A stretch of DNA of 64,000 nt from contig NW_027331314.1 in NCBI RefSeq assembly GCF_022965805.1, forward strand, positions 104,289 through 168,288, in the 5' to 3' direction. This DNA is from Primulina eburnea. Lineage: Eukaryota > Streptophyta > Magnoliopsida > Lamiales > Gesneriaceae. The notes beneath the pieces are model-generated. The model was not told the origin of the DNA and searched no databases. It worked only from the letters and a program-made list of their open reading frames with translations. Of this stretch, positions 11,301 through 23,100 are shown piece by piece. The translations under genes were made by a program, and so were the position numbers. Positions within the stretch are counted from its first letter, which is position 1; every line of letters begins with the position of its first letter.

Positions 11301-14300
11301 ACAAATCCGCAATGTTTGAAGCATCATCGGTTTTATGACAAGCTATAAAATGTGCCATCTTAGAAAATCTATCCACAACAACAAAAATAAAATCCCTCCC
11401 CTTCTTAGTCCTAGACAGCCCCAAAATAAAGTCCATAGAAATGTCAACCTAAGTTCTTTTTAAGAATAGCACGCAAAAGTGTTCCTAAAGTCCTATTGAC
11501 AACGACAGTTTGTCCATCCGTTTGAGCATGACAAGTAGTAGAAAACAACAATTTTGTGCGAAGTTTAGCCCAGAAAATCTTTCAAAAGTAACTCAAGAAT
11601 TTAACATCGCGACCAGAAACAAAAGTTCTAGGCATGCCATGCAACCTAACGACTTCTCTAAAGAACAAATCCGCAATGTTTGAAGCATCATCGGTTTTAT
11701 GACAAGCTATAAAATGTGCCATCTTAGAGAATCTATCCACAACAACAAAAATAGAATCCCTCCCCTTCTTAGTCCAGGACAAGCCCAAAATAAAGTCCAT
11801 AGAAATGACAATCCAAGTTCTTTTTAAGAATAACACGCAAAAGTGTTCCCAAAGTTTTATTGACAACTACAATTTGTCCATCCGTTTAATCATGACAAGT
11901 AGTAGAAAACAACAATTTTTTGCCAAGTTTAGCCCATAAAGTATTCCAAAAGTAACTCAAGAATTTAACATCGCGACCAGAAACAATAGTCTTAGGCATG
12001 CCATGCAACCTAGCGACTTCTCTAAAGAACAAACCCGCAATGTTTGAAGCATCATCGGTTTTATGACAATCTATAAAATGTGCCATCTTAGAGAATCTAT
12101 CCACAACCACAAAAATAGAATCCCTCCCCTTCTTAGTCCAGGACAACCCCAAAATAAAGTCCATAGAAATGACAATCCAAGTTCTTTTTAAGAATAACAC
12201 GCAAAAGTGTTCCCAAAGTTCTATTGACAACTACAGTTTGTCCATCCGTTTGAGCATGACAAGTAGTAGAAAACAACCATTTTTTGTCAAGTTTGGCCCA
12301 TAAAGTCTTCCAAAAGTAACTCATGAATTTAACATCGCGACCAGAAACAAAAGTTCTAGGCATGCCATGCAACCTAACGACTTCTCTAAAGAACAAATCC
12401 GCAATGTTTGAAGCATCATCGGTTTTATGACAAGCTATAAAATGTGCCATCTTAGAGAATCTATCCACAACAACAAAAATAGAATCCCTCCCCTTCTTAG
12501 TCCTAGACAACCCCAAAATAAAGTCCATTAAAATGTCAATCCAAGTTTTTTAAGAATAACACGCAAAAGTGTTCCCAAAGTTCTATTGACAACTACAGTT
12601 TGTCCATCCGTTTGAGCATGACAAGTAGTAGAAAACAACAATTTTGTGCCAAGTTTAGCCCATAAAGTATTCCAAAAGTAACTCAAGAATTTGACATCGC
12701 AACCAGAATCAATAGTCCTAGGCATGCCATGCAACCTAGCGACTTCCCTAAAGAACAAATCCGCAATGTTTGAAGCATCATCGGTTTTATGACAAGATAT
12801 AAAATGGGCCATCTTAGAGAATCTATCCACAACAACAAAAATAGAATCCCTCCCCTTTTTAGTCCTAGACAGCCCCAAAATATAGTCCATAGAAATGTCA
12901 ATCCAAGTTCTTCTTAATAATAGCACGCAAAAGTGTTCCCAAAGTTCTTTTGACAACTTCAGTTTGTCTATCCGTTTTAGCATGACAAGTAGTAGAAAAC
13001 AACAATTTTGTGCCAAGTTTAGCCCATAAAGTATTACAAAAGTAACTCAAGAGTTTAACATTGCGAACAGAATCAATAGTCCTAGGCATGCCATGCAACC
13101 TAGCGACTTCTCTAAAGAACAAACCCGCAATGTTTGAAGCATCATCGGTTTTATGACAAGTTATAAAATGTGCCATCTTAGAGAATCTCTACACAACCAT
13201 AAAAATAGAATCCCTCCCCTTCTTAGTCCAGGACAACCCCAAAATAAAGTCCATAGAAATGACAATCCAAGTTCTTTTTAAGAATAACACGCAAAAGTGT
13301 TCCCAAAGTTCTATTGACAACTACAGTTTTTCCATCCGTTTGAGCATGACAAGTAGTAGAAAACAACCATTTTTTGTCAAGTTTGGCCCATAAAGTCTTC
13401 CAAAAGTAACTCATGAATTTAACATCGCGACCAGAAACAAAAGTTCTAGGCATGCCATGCAACCTAACGACTTCTCTAAAGAACAAATCCACAATGTTTG
13501 AAGCATCATCGGTTTTATGACAAGCTATAAAATGTGCCATCTTAGAGAATCTATCCACAACAACAAAAATAGAATCCCTCCCCTTCTTAGTCCTAGACAA
13601 CCCCAAAATAAAGTCCATTAAAAATGTCAATCCAAGTTCTTTTTAAGAATAACACGCAAAAGTGTTCCCAAAGTTCTATTGACAACTACAGTTTGTCCAT
13701 CCGTTTGAGCATGACAAATAGTAGAAAACAACAATTTTGTGCCAAGTTTAGCCCATAAAGTATTCCAAAAGTAACTCAAGAATTTGACATCGCAACCAGA
13801 ATCAATAGTCCTAGGCATGCCATGCAACCTAGCGACTTCCCTAAAGAACAAATCCGCAATGTTTGAAGCATCATCGGTTTTATGACAAGATATAAAATGG
13901 GCCATCTTAGAGAATCTATCCACAACAACAAAAATAGAATCCCTCCCCTTTTTAGTCCTAGACAGCCCCAAAATATAGTCCATAGAAATGTCAATCCAAG
14001 TTCTTCTTAATAATAGCACGCAAAAGTGTTCCCAAAGTTTTATTGACAACTTCAGTTTGTCCATCCGTTTTAGCATGTCAAGTAGTAGAAAACAAAAATT
14101 TGGTGCCAAGTTTAGCCCATAAAGTATTCCAAAAGTAACTCAAGAATTTAACATCGCGACCAGAAACAATTGTCCTAGGCATGCCGTGCAAAATAACGAC
14201 TTCTCTAAAGAACAAATCCGCAATGTTTGAAGCATCATCAGTTTTATGACAGGCTATAAAATGTGCCATCGTAGAGAATTTATCCACAACAACAAAAATA

Positions 14301-17200
14301 GAATCCCTCCCCTTGTTAGTCCTAGGCAACCACAAATTAAAGTCCATAGAAATGACAATCCAAGTTCTTTTTAAGAATAACACGCAAAAGTGTTCCCAAA
14401 GTTCTATTGACAACTACAGTTTGTCCCTCCGTTTGAGCATGACAAGTAGTAGAAAACAACAATTTTGTGCCAAGTTTAGCCCAGAAAATCTTTCAAAAGT
14501 AACTCAAGAATTTAACATCGCGACCAGAAACAAAAGTTCTAGGCATCCCATGCAACCTAACGACTTCTCTAAGGAACAAATCCGCAATGTTTGAAGCATC
14601 ATCGGTTTTATGACAAGCTATAAAATGTGCCATCTTAGAAAATCTATCCACAACAACAAAAATAAAATCTCTCCCCTTCTTAGTCCTAGACAGCCCCAAA
14701 ATATAGTCCATAGAAATGTCAATCCAAGTTCTTTTTAAGAATAGCACGCAAAAGTGTTCCCGAAGTCCTATTGACAACTTCAGTTTGTCCATCCGTTTGA
14801 GCATGACAAGTAGTAGAAAACAACAATTTTGTGCTAAGTTTAGCCCATAAAGTATTCCAAAAGTAACTCAAGAGTTTAACATTGCGAACATAATCAATAG
14901 TCCTAGGCATGCCATGCAACCTAGCGACTTCTCTAAAGAACAAACCCGCAATGTTTGAAGCATCATCGGTTTTATGACAAGCTATAAAATGTGCCATCTT
15001 AGAGAATCTATCCACAACCACAAAAATAGAATCCTTCCCCTTCTTAGTCCAGGACAACCCCAAAATAAAGTCCATAGAAATGACAATCCAAGTTCTTTTT
15101 AAGAATAACACGCAAAAGTGTTCCCAAAGTTCTATTGACAACTACAGTTTGTCCCTCCGTTTGAGCATGACAAGTAGTAGAAAACAACAATTTTGTGCCA
15201 AGTTTAGCCCAGAAAATCTTTCAAAAGTAACTCAAGAATTTAACATCGCGACCAGAAACAAAAGTTCTTGGCATGCCATGCAACCTAACGACTTCTCTAA
15301 AGAACAAATCCGCAATGTTTGAAGCATCATCGGTTTTATGACAAGCTATAAAATGTGCAATCTTAGAGAATTTATCCACAACAACAAAAATAGAATCCCT
15401 CCCCTTCTTAGTCCTAAACAACCCCAAAATAAAGTCCATAGAAATGTCAATCCAAGTTCTTTTTAAGAAAAGCATGCAAAAGTGTTCTCAAAGTTCTATT
15501 GACAATTTCAGTTTGTCCATCCGTTTGAGCATGACAAGTAGTAGAAAACAATAATTTTGTGCCAAGTTTAGCCCATAAAGTATTCCAAAAGTAACTCAAG
15601 AGTTTAACATCGCGACCAGAATCAATAGTCCAAGGCATGCCATGCAACCTAGCGACTTCTCTATAGAACAAACCCGCAATGTTTGAAGCATCATCGGTTT
15701 TATGACAAGCTATAAAATGTGCCATCTTAGAGAATCTATCCACAACCACAAAAATAGAATCCCTCCCCTTCTTAGTCCAGGTCAACCCCAAAATAAAGTC
15801 CATAGAAATGACAATCCAAGTTCTTTTTAAGAATAACACGCAAAAGTGTTCCCAAAGTTCTATTGAAAACTACAGTTTGTCCATCCGTTTGAGCATGACA
15901 AGTAGTAGAAAACAACCATTTTTTGTCAAGTTTGGACCATAAAGTCTTCCAAAAGTAACTCATGAATTTAACCTCGCGACCAGAAACAATAGTCCTAGGC
16001 ATGCCATGCAACCTAACGACTTCTCTAAAGAACAAATCCGCAATGTTTGAAGCATCATCGGTTTTATGACAAGCTATAAAATGTGACATCTTAGAGAATC
16101 TATCCACAACAACAAAAATAGAATCCCTCCCCTTATTAGTCCTAGGCAACAACAAAATAAAGTCAATAGAAATGTCAATCCAAGTTTTTTTTTAGAATAA
16201 CACGCAAAAATGTTCCCAAAGTTTTATTGACAACTACAGTTTGTCCATCCGTTTGATCATGACAAGTAGTAGAAAACAACAATTTTGTGCCAAGTTTAGC
16301 CCATAAAGTATTCCAAAAGTAACTCAAGAATTTAACATCGCGACGAGAAACAATAGTCCTAGGCATGCCATGCAACCTAGCGACTTCTCTAAAGAACAAA
16401 TCCGCAATGTTTGAAGCATAATCGGTTTTATGACAAGATATAAAATGTTCCATCTTAGAGAATCTATCCACAACAACAAAAATAGAATCCCTCCCCTTCT
16501 TAGTCCTAGGCAACCCCAAAATAAAGTCCATAGAAATGTCAATCAAGGTTCTTTTTAAGAACCTGCACGCAAATGTGTTCCCAAAGTCCTATTGACAACT
16601 ACAGTTTGTCCATCCGTTTGATCATGACAAGTAGTAGAAAACAACAATTTTGTGCCAAGTTTAGCCCATAAAGTATTCCAAAAGTAACTCAAGAATTTAA
16701 GTCCTAGGCATGCCATGCAACCTAGCGACTTCTCTAAATAACAAATCCGCAATGTTTGAAGCATCATCGGTTTTATGACAAGCTATAAAATGTGCCATCT
16801 TAGAAAATCTATCCACAACAACAAAAATAAAATCCCTCCCCTTCTTAGTCCTAGACAGCCCCAAAATAAAGTCCATAGAAATGTCAATCCAAGTTCTTTT
16901 TAAGAATAGCACGCAAAAGTGTTCCTAAAGTCCTATTGACAACGACAGTTTGTCCATCCGTTTGAGCATGACAAGTAGTAGAAAACAACAATTTTGTGCG
17001 AAGTTTAGCCCAGAAAATCTTTCAAAAGTAACTCAAGAATTTAACATCGCGACCAGAAACAAAAGTTCTAGGCATGCCATGCAACCTAACGACTTCTCTA
17101 AAGAACAAATCCGCAATGTTTGAAGCATCATCGGTTTTATGACAAGCTATAAAATTTGCCATCTTAGAGAATCTATCCACAACAACAAAAATAGAATCCC
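5343..17200 (-). repeat. Higher-order repeat: two ~6-kb blocks of 15-17 monomers
   Basis: Block ~5343-11533 is repeated at ~11534-17200 with the same order of monomer variants. The offset is 6,191 bp at the left end, 5,824 bp (16 x 364) through the middle (for example 8489 to 14313 and 8895 to 14719) and 5,460 bp (15 x 364) towards the right (10312 to 15772, 10715 to 16175). Each step equals gain or loss of one monomer. The monomer at 11898-12261 is a hybrid: its start matches the monomer at 5707 and its end the monomer at 6071, as unequal exchange would leave. Confidence 0.85.
5981..8166 (-). repeat. Trimeric higher-order repeat (1,093 bp x 2)
   Basis: Three consecutive monomer types (private variants GTTTAAAATTGCGAAC or GTTTAACATTGCGAAC, then CAACCATTTTTTGTC, then TTTGACATCGCA) are repeated with a 1,093-bp offset: 5981 to 7074, 6306 to 7399, 6710 to 7803. 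The trimer pair recurs in the second large block (12528 to 13627), so trimer formation came before the larger duplication. Confidence 0.85.
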
Positions 17201-19778
17201 TCCCCTTCTTAGTCCTAGACAACCCCAAAATAATGTCCATAGAAATGTCAATCCAAATTCTTTAAAGAAAAGCATGCAAAAGTGTTCCCAAAGTTCTACT
17301 GACAACTTCAGTTCTTCCATCCGTTTGAGCATGACAAGTAGTAGAAAACAACAATTTTGTGCCAAGTTTAGCCCATAAAGTATTCCAAAAGTAACTCAAG
17401 AGTTTAACATCGCGAACAGAATCAATAGTCCTAGGCATGCCATGCAACCTAGCGACTTCTCTAAAGAACAAACCCGCCATATTTGAAGCATCATCGGTTT
17501 TATGACAAGCTATAAAATGTGCCATCTTAGAGAATCTATCCACAACCACAATAGAATCCCTCCCCTTCTTAGTCCAGGACAACCCCAAAATAAAGTCCAT
17601 AGAAATGTCAATCCAAGTTCTTTTTAAGAATAGCACGCAAAAGTGTTCCCAAAGTTCTATTGACAACTTCAGTTTGTCCATCCGTTTGAGCATGACTAGT
17701 AGTAGAAAACAACAATTTTTTGTCAAGTTTGGCCCATAAAGTCTTCCAAAAGTAACTCATGAATTTAACATCGCGACCAGAAACAATTGTCCTAGGCATG
17801 CCATGCAAACTAACGACTTCTCTAATGAACAAATCCGCAATGTTTGAAGCATAATCGGTTTTATATGTGCCATCTTAGAGAATCTATCCACAACATCAAA
17901 AATAGAAGCCCTCCCCTTCTTAGTCCTAGGCAACCCCAAAATAAAGTCCATAGAAATGTCATTCAAGGTTCTTTTTAAGAAAAGCACGCAAAAGTGTTCC
18001 CAAAATCCTATTGAAAACTTCAGTTTGTCCATCCGTTTGAGCATGACAAGTAGTAGAAAACAACAATTTTGTGCCAAGTTTAGCCCATAACGTATTCCAA
18101 AATTAACTCAAGAATTTGACATCGCAACCAGAATCAATAGTCCTAGGCATGCCATGCAACCTAGCGACTTCCCTAAAGAACAAATCCGCAATGTTTGAAG
18201 TATCATCGGTTTTATGACAAGATATAAAATGTGCCATCTTAGAGAATCTATCCACAACAACAAAAATAGAATCCCTCCCCTTTTTAGTCCTAGGCAACCT
18301 GTGGGGACCCGGGCTCTAATTCTTTTTCTCGGGATTAAATGGATCATTATTCTAAAACGTGGGTCAATTTTTCGCTTTTACATTTAATCAAATGTAATTA
18401 AACAAGCATAAGTTCTTTATTTAAATTACAACGTACAAACATAATATACATGTCTTGTTCTTGTACAACTAGTGTTTAATCAAACCAACTACTTCTATAA
18501 GTAGGACAAAACTAATAAAAAGACCATTAGTCCTCTGCTGCGCCCGTAGTCACCACGCTATCACGATCATCTCTGTCTCGACCCAGATACTGCCCCACCT
18601 GTTGTTATGCACACATACAGACATAACAACAGCCGGAAAACCGGTGAGAACAAATCCCAGTATAAACATGTATACATGCATTAAAACAATCTAAACACAT
18701 GAACCATGCTAATAGGAATATCATTCATATATAATCATGCAATGCGAATCTAATCATGTCTAGACTCGACTCGACTAGAACTCTAGGGATCCCGTTGTGA
18801 ATAAGACGGCACTGTCTGTCACCTACCCTCCCAATCGAGGTGCTGTCCGTCTTATTCCTAGACTTCGGCCTGATCTGTATCCGCGTCTACAATAGGGGCG
18901 GTGATCTTCCCCTAAGCTGTGATATCGCCGAACGTCTAGTAGTCTGCCTAATCTCCAGACTGTCCTATCTTAATGCATGAATACACAATCTGTAAACAAG
19001 CATAATCATTCTAATGCAATGCCACATGATCTGTAAACAAAGCATAGCAAGATTTGTGTACAAGTTCTATAAACAAATCTATAAACAATCATAATCATAT
19101 CTAGATATAAACAATAAAACAAGTATGTGATTTTGGTTGGGAAACTCAAATGTGAGCTCATTTGAGTCGTGATTCCCCAAACAAAACATGTACTATACCT
19201 TTCTTTGCACAGTCGCTGTCACGGTCGTAAAGATAAATCTGAAATGGAAATGTGGATATACAATCTATCAATCACTCATCTAATCCACACACATAACCAA
19301 GTCACTACGTAATCTCAATACAATTTGACGGCATAACGACGTATATTCTTAATACCGGTCAATCCAAATCTCAACAGATAACAACATATACCATCCTCAA
19401 CTCATAACCATTACAATATCAATCTAAAACACAATAATTCTGCCCCAACTATTCATCAAACATACTGAAATTCATAGGAATTGCATATGATATCATTTCT
19501 TCGTTCCGTTTACGATTATAAACTCATAATCTTCACTAGAACAACTAATACAATCCTAATAGCATTTCCCTTACATGAACTTCTTGAAACATGATAGAAC
19601 TGAACAAAACTTACATCACTTCGTAGCCAATAACGAGAGGAGCTCAAAACCGAAGTCAGATTCAACTTTGGATAACTAACTCATACAAAATCGCAAGCCA
19701 AAGATCAAAAGAAATGGTAGCTTTCTTTCTGAATTTCGACCCTCTCTCTGCTGAACTGAAGAAAGAATCGAAGCAATC

Positions 19779-19787
19779 TATATATAT
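19779..19787 (-). promoter_or_regulatory. TATA-like box of solo LTR A copy 2
   Basis: TATATATAT sits about 45 bp downstream, in minus sense, of the GC motif cluster at 19833-20074, the same spacing as in copy 1. Confidence 0.4.
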
Positions 19788-19832
19788 CTTGCATGGTTCG
19801 AACACATGTCAATGTCTTTGCATAACACGCAT

Positions 19833-20074
19833 CACCGCGGGTGCGGTATCAGCAAGAGCGCGGATGCGCTGTGCCTTCGGCAGCCCTAGCATTTTCCAAA
19901 ATGCATCGACTGCGGGTGCGGTGAAGTTGGGACCGCGGGTGCGATAACCCTACTGGACTTACACAGCGGGTGCGGTATGGTTAAGACCGCAGGTGCGGTC
20001 TTGCAAACTCAAATTTGGGCACCCTACTGTCCATGCACCGCTGGTGCGGTCTAATTCTACCGCGGGTGCGGTGT
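19833..20074 (-). repeat. Cluster of ACCGCACCCGCGGT-type motifs
   Basis: Seven to eight imperfect copies of plus-strand ACCGCGGGTGCGGT, including variants such as GACCGCAGGTGCGGTC and GCACCGCTGGTGCGGTC. Same position and orientation as in solo LTR copy 1, although the sequence between the motifs differs, so the motif is better conserved than its surroundings. Confidence 0.82.
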
Positions 20075-20168
20075 TGCACATTCCAAATTTCATATTTTAT
20101 CGCATCGTTTCGCCCCGTCTGTTCTTGCGTTTCATATTCAACTATCTACCAGAATCTTGGGCATTACA

Positions 20169-23100
20169 CAACCCCAAAATAAAGTCCATAGAAATGTCAA
20201 TCCAAGTTCTTCTTAAGAATAGCACGCAAAAGTGTTCCCAAAGTCCTATTGACAACTTCAGTTTGTCCATCCGTTTGAGCATGACAAGTAGTAGAAAACA
20301 ACAATTTTGTGCCAAGTTTAGCCCATAAAGTATTCCAAAAGTAACTCAAGAATTTAACATCGCGACCAGAAACAATAGTCCTAGGCATGCCATGCAACCT
20401 AACGACTTCTCTAAAGAACAAATCCGCAATGTTTGAAGCATCATCGGTTTTATGACAAGATATGAAATGTGCCATCTAAGAGAATCTATCCACAACAACA
20501 AAAATGAATCCCTTCTCTTCTTCGTCCTAGACAATCCCAAAATAAAGTCCATAGAAATGTCAATCCAAGTTCTCTTTAAGAATAGCACGCAAAAGTGTTC
20601 CCAAAGTTCTATTGACAACTTCAGTTTGTCCATCCGTTTGAGCATGTCAAGTAGTAGAAAACAACAATTTTGTGCCAAGTTTAGCCCATAAAGTATTCCA
20701 AAAGTAACTCAAGAATTTAACATCGCGACCAGAAACAATTGTCCTAGGCATGCCGTGCAAAATAACGACTTCTCTAAAGAACAAATCCGCAAATTTTTGA
20801 AGCATCATCGGTTTTATGACAAGCTATAAAATGTGCCATCGTAGAGAATCTATCCACAACAACAAAAATAGAATCCCTCCCCTTCTTAGTCCTAGGCAAC
20901 CCCAAAATAAAGTCCAAAGAAATGTCAATCAAGGTTCTTTTTAAGAAAAGCACGCAAATGTGTTCCCAAAATCCTATTGACAACTACAGTTTGTCCATCC
21001 GTTTGAGCATGACAAGTAGTAGAAAACAACAATTTTGTGCCAAGTTTAGCCCAGAAAGTCTTTCAAAAGTAACTCAAGAATTTAACATCGCGACCAGAAA
21101 CAAAAGTTCTAGGCATGCCATGCAACCTAACGACTTCTCTAAAGAACAAATCCGCAATGTTTGAAGCATCATCGGTTTTATGACAAGATATAAAATGTGC
21201 CATCTTAGAGAATCTATCCACAACAACAAAAATAGAATCCATCCCCTTCTTAGTCCTAGACAGCCCCAAAATAAAGTCCATAGAAATGTCAATCCAAGTA
21301 TTTTTTAAGAATAGCACGCAAAAGTGTTCCCAAAGTTCTATTGACAACTCCAGTTTGTCCATCCGTTTGAGCATGACAAGTAGTAGAAAACAACAATTTT
21401 TTGTCAAGTTTAGCCCATAAAGTCTTCCAAAAGTAACTCATGAATTTAACATCGCGACCAAAAACAATTGTCCTAGGCATGCCGTGCAAAATAACGACTT
21501 CTCTAAAGAACAAATTCGCAATGTTTGAAGCTTCATCGGTTTTATGACAAGATATAAAATGTGCCATCTTAGAGAATCTATCCACAACAACAATAATAGA
21601 ATCCCTCCCCTTCTTAGTCCTAGGCAACCCCAAAATAAAATCCATAGAAATGTCAATCAAGGTTCTTTTTAAGAAAAGCACGCAAATGTGTTCCCAAAAT
21701 CCTATTGACAACTACAGTTTGTCCATCCGTTTGAGCATGACAAGTAGTAGAAAACAACAATTTTGAGCCAAGTTTAGCCCAGAAAATCTTTCAAAAGTAA
21801 CTCAAGAATTTAACATCGCGACCAGAAACAAAAGTTCTAGGCATGCCATGCAACCTAACGACTTCTCTAAAGAACAAATCCGCAATGTTTGAAGCATCAT
21901 CGGTTTTATGACAAGCTATAAAATGTGCCATCTTAGAGAATCTATCTACAACAACAAAAATAGAATCCCTCCCCTTCTTAGTCCTAGACAGCCCCAAAAT
22001 AAAGTCCATAGAAATGTCAATCCAAGTTCTTTTTAAGAATAGCACGCAAAAGTGTTCCCAAAGTTCTATTGACAACTTCAGTTTGTCCATCCGTTTTAGC
22101 ATGACAAGTAGTAGAAAACAACAATTTTGTGCCAAGTTTAGCTCATAAAGTATTCCAAAAGTAACTCAAGAGTTTAACATTGCGAACAGAATCAATAGTC
22201 CTAGGCATGCCATGCAACCTAGCGACTTCTCTAAAGAACAAACCCGCAATGTTTGAAGCATCATCGGTTTTATGACAAGCTATAAAATGTGCCATCTTAG
22301 AGAATCTATCCACAACCACAAAAATAGAATCCCTCCCCTTCTTAGTCCAGGACAACCCCAAAATAAAGTCCATAGAAATGACAATCCAAGTTCTTTTTAA
22401 GAATAACACGCAAAAGTGTTCCCAAAGTTCTATTGACAACTACAGTTTTTCCATCCGTTTGAGCATGACAAGTAGTAGAAAACAACCATTTTTTGTCAAG
22501 TTTGGCCCATAAAGTCTTCCAAACGTAACTCATGAATGTAACATCGCGACCAGAAACAATAGTCCTAGGCATGCCATGCCACCTAACGACTTCTCTAAAG
22601 AACAAATCCGCAATGTTTGATGCATCATCGGTTTTATGACATGCTATAAAATGTGCCATACTAGAGAATCTATCCACAACAACAAAAATAGAATCCCTCC
22701 CCTTCTTAGTCCTAGGCAACCACAAAATAAAGTCCATAGAAATGTCAATCCAAGTTCTTTTTAAAAATAACACGAAAAAGTGTTCCCAAAGTTTTATTGA
22801 CAACTACAGTTTGTCCATCCGTTGAGCATGACAAGTAGTAGAAAACAACAATTTTGTGCCAAGTTTAGCCCAGAAAATCTTTCAAAAGTAACTCAAGAAT
22901 TTAACATCGCGACCAGAAACAAAAGTTCTTGGCATGCCATGCAACCTAACAACTTCTCTAAAGAACAAATCCGCAATGTTTGAAGCATCATCGGTTTTAT
23001 GACAAGCTATAAAATGTGCCATCTTAGAGAATCTATCCACAACAACAAAAATAGAATCCCTCCCCTTCTTAGTCCTAGACAACCCCAAAATAAAGTCCAT

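Larger units (their letters stand above)
4144..18299 (-). repeat. Integrase-derived 364-bp satellite, main block (~39 monomers)
   Basis: Near-perfect head-to-tail array. The landmark AGTAGTAGAA recurs at 4251, 4615, 4979, 5343, 5707, 6071, 6435, 6800, 7164, 7528, 7893 and on, i.e. every 364 or 365 bp. Each monomer on the minus strand reads from ISMDFILG through [24 protein letters not shown] and [17 protein letters not shown] to [10 protein letters not shown]. This is the catalytic core of a Ty3/gypsy integrase without its zinc-binding and C-terminal domains. The unit is 3n+1 nucleotides, so the frame shifts at every monomer and ORFs end after about one unit. In most copies the second catalytic Asp is Gly (SGRD). 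Three main subtypes are told apart by CCATAAAGTATTCC, CCAGAAAATCTTTC and CCATAAAGTCTTCC. A 20-bp deletion lies near 16700. Confidence 0.97.
18300..20168 (-). mobile_element. Solo LTR, Tekay-like Ty3 family A (copy 2)
   Basis: A 1,869-bp LTR beginning TGTGGGGACCCGG and ending GGGCATTACA, with perfect target duplication CAACC (18295-18299 and 20169-20173). It shares the block CCCCACCTGTTG, AACAGCCGG, GGTGAGAAC and CCCAGTATAAAC near 18590-18670 with solo LTR copy 1 and, in reverse complement, with the LTR at 37825. Sense is therefore minus. It is diverged enough from copy 1 to be a separate subfamily or an old copy. There is no internal domain. Confidence 0.9.

Noticed and set aside
4144..18299. 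CRISPR array
   Set aside because: The whole 364-bp unit repeats without unique spacers. Unit size, integrase homology and plant context exclude it.
19714..20328. Plus-strand ORFs rich in AGAV and RVR in the GC-motif LTRs
   Set aside because: They arise from reading ACCGCGGGTGCGGT repeats and run from LTR into satellite, so they span an insertion junction.
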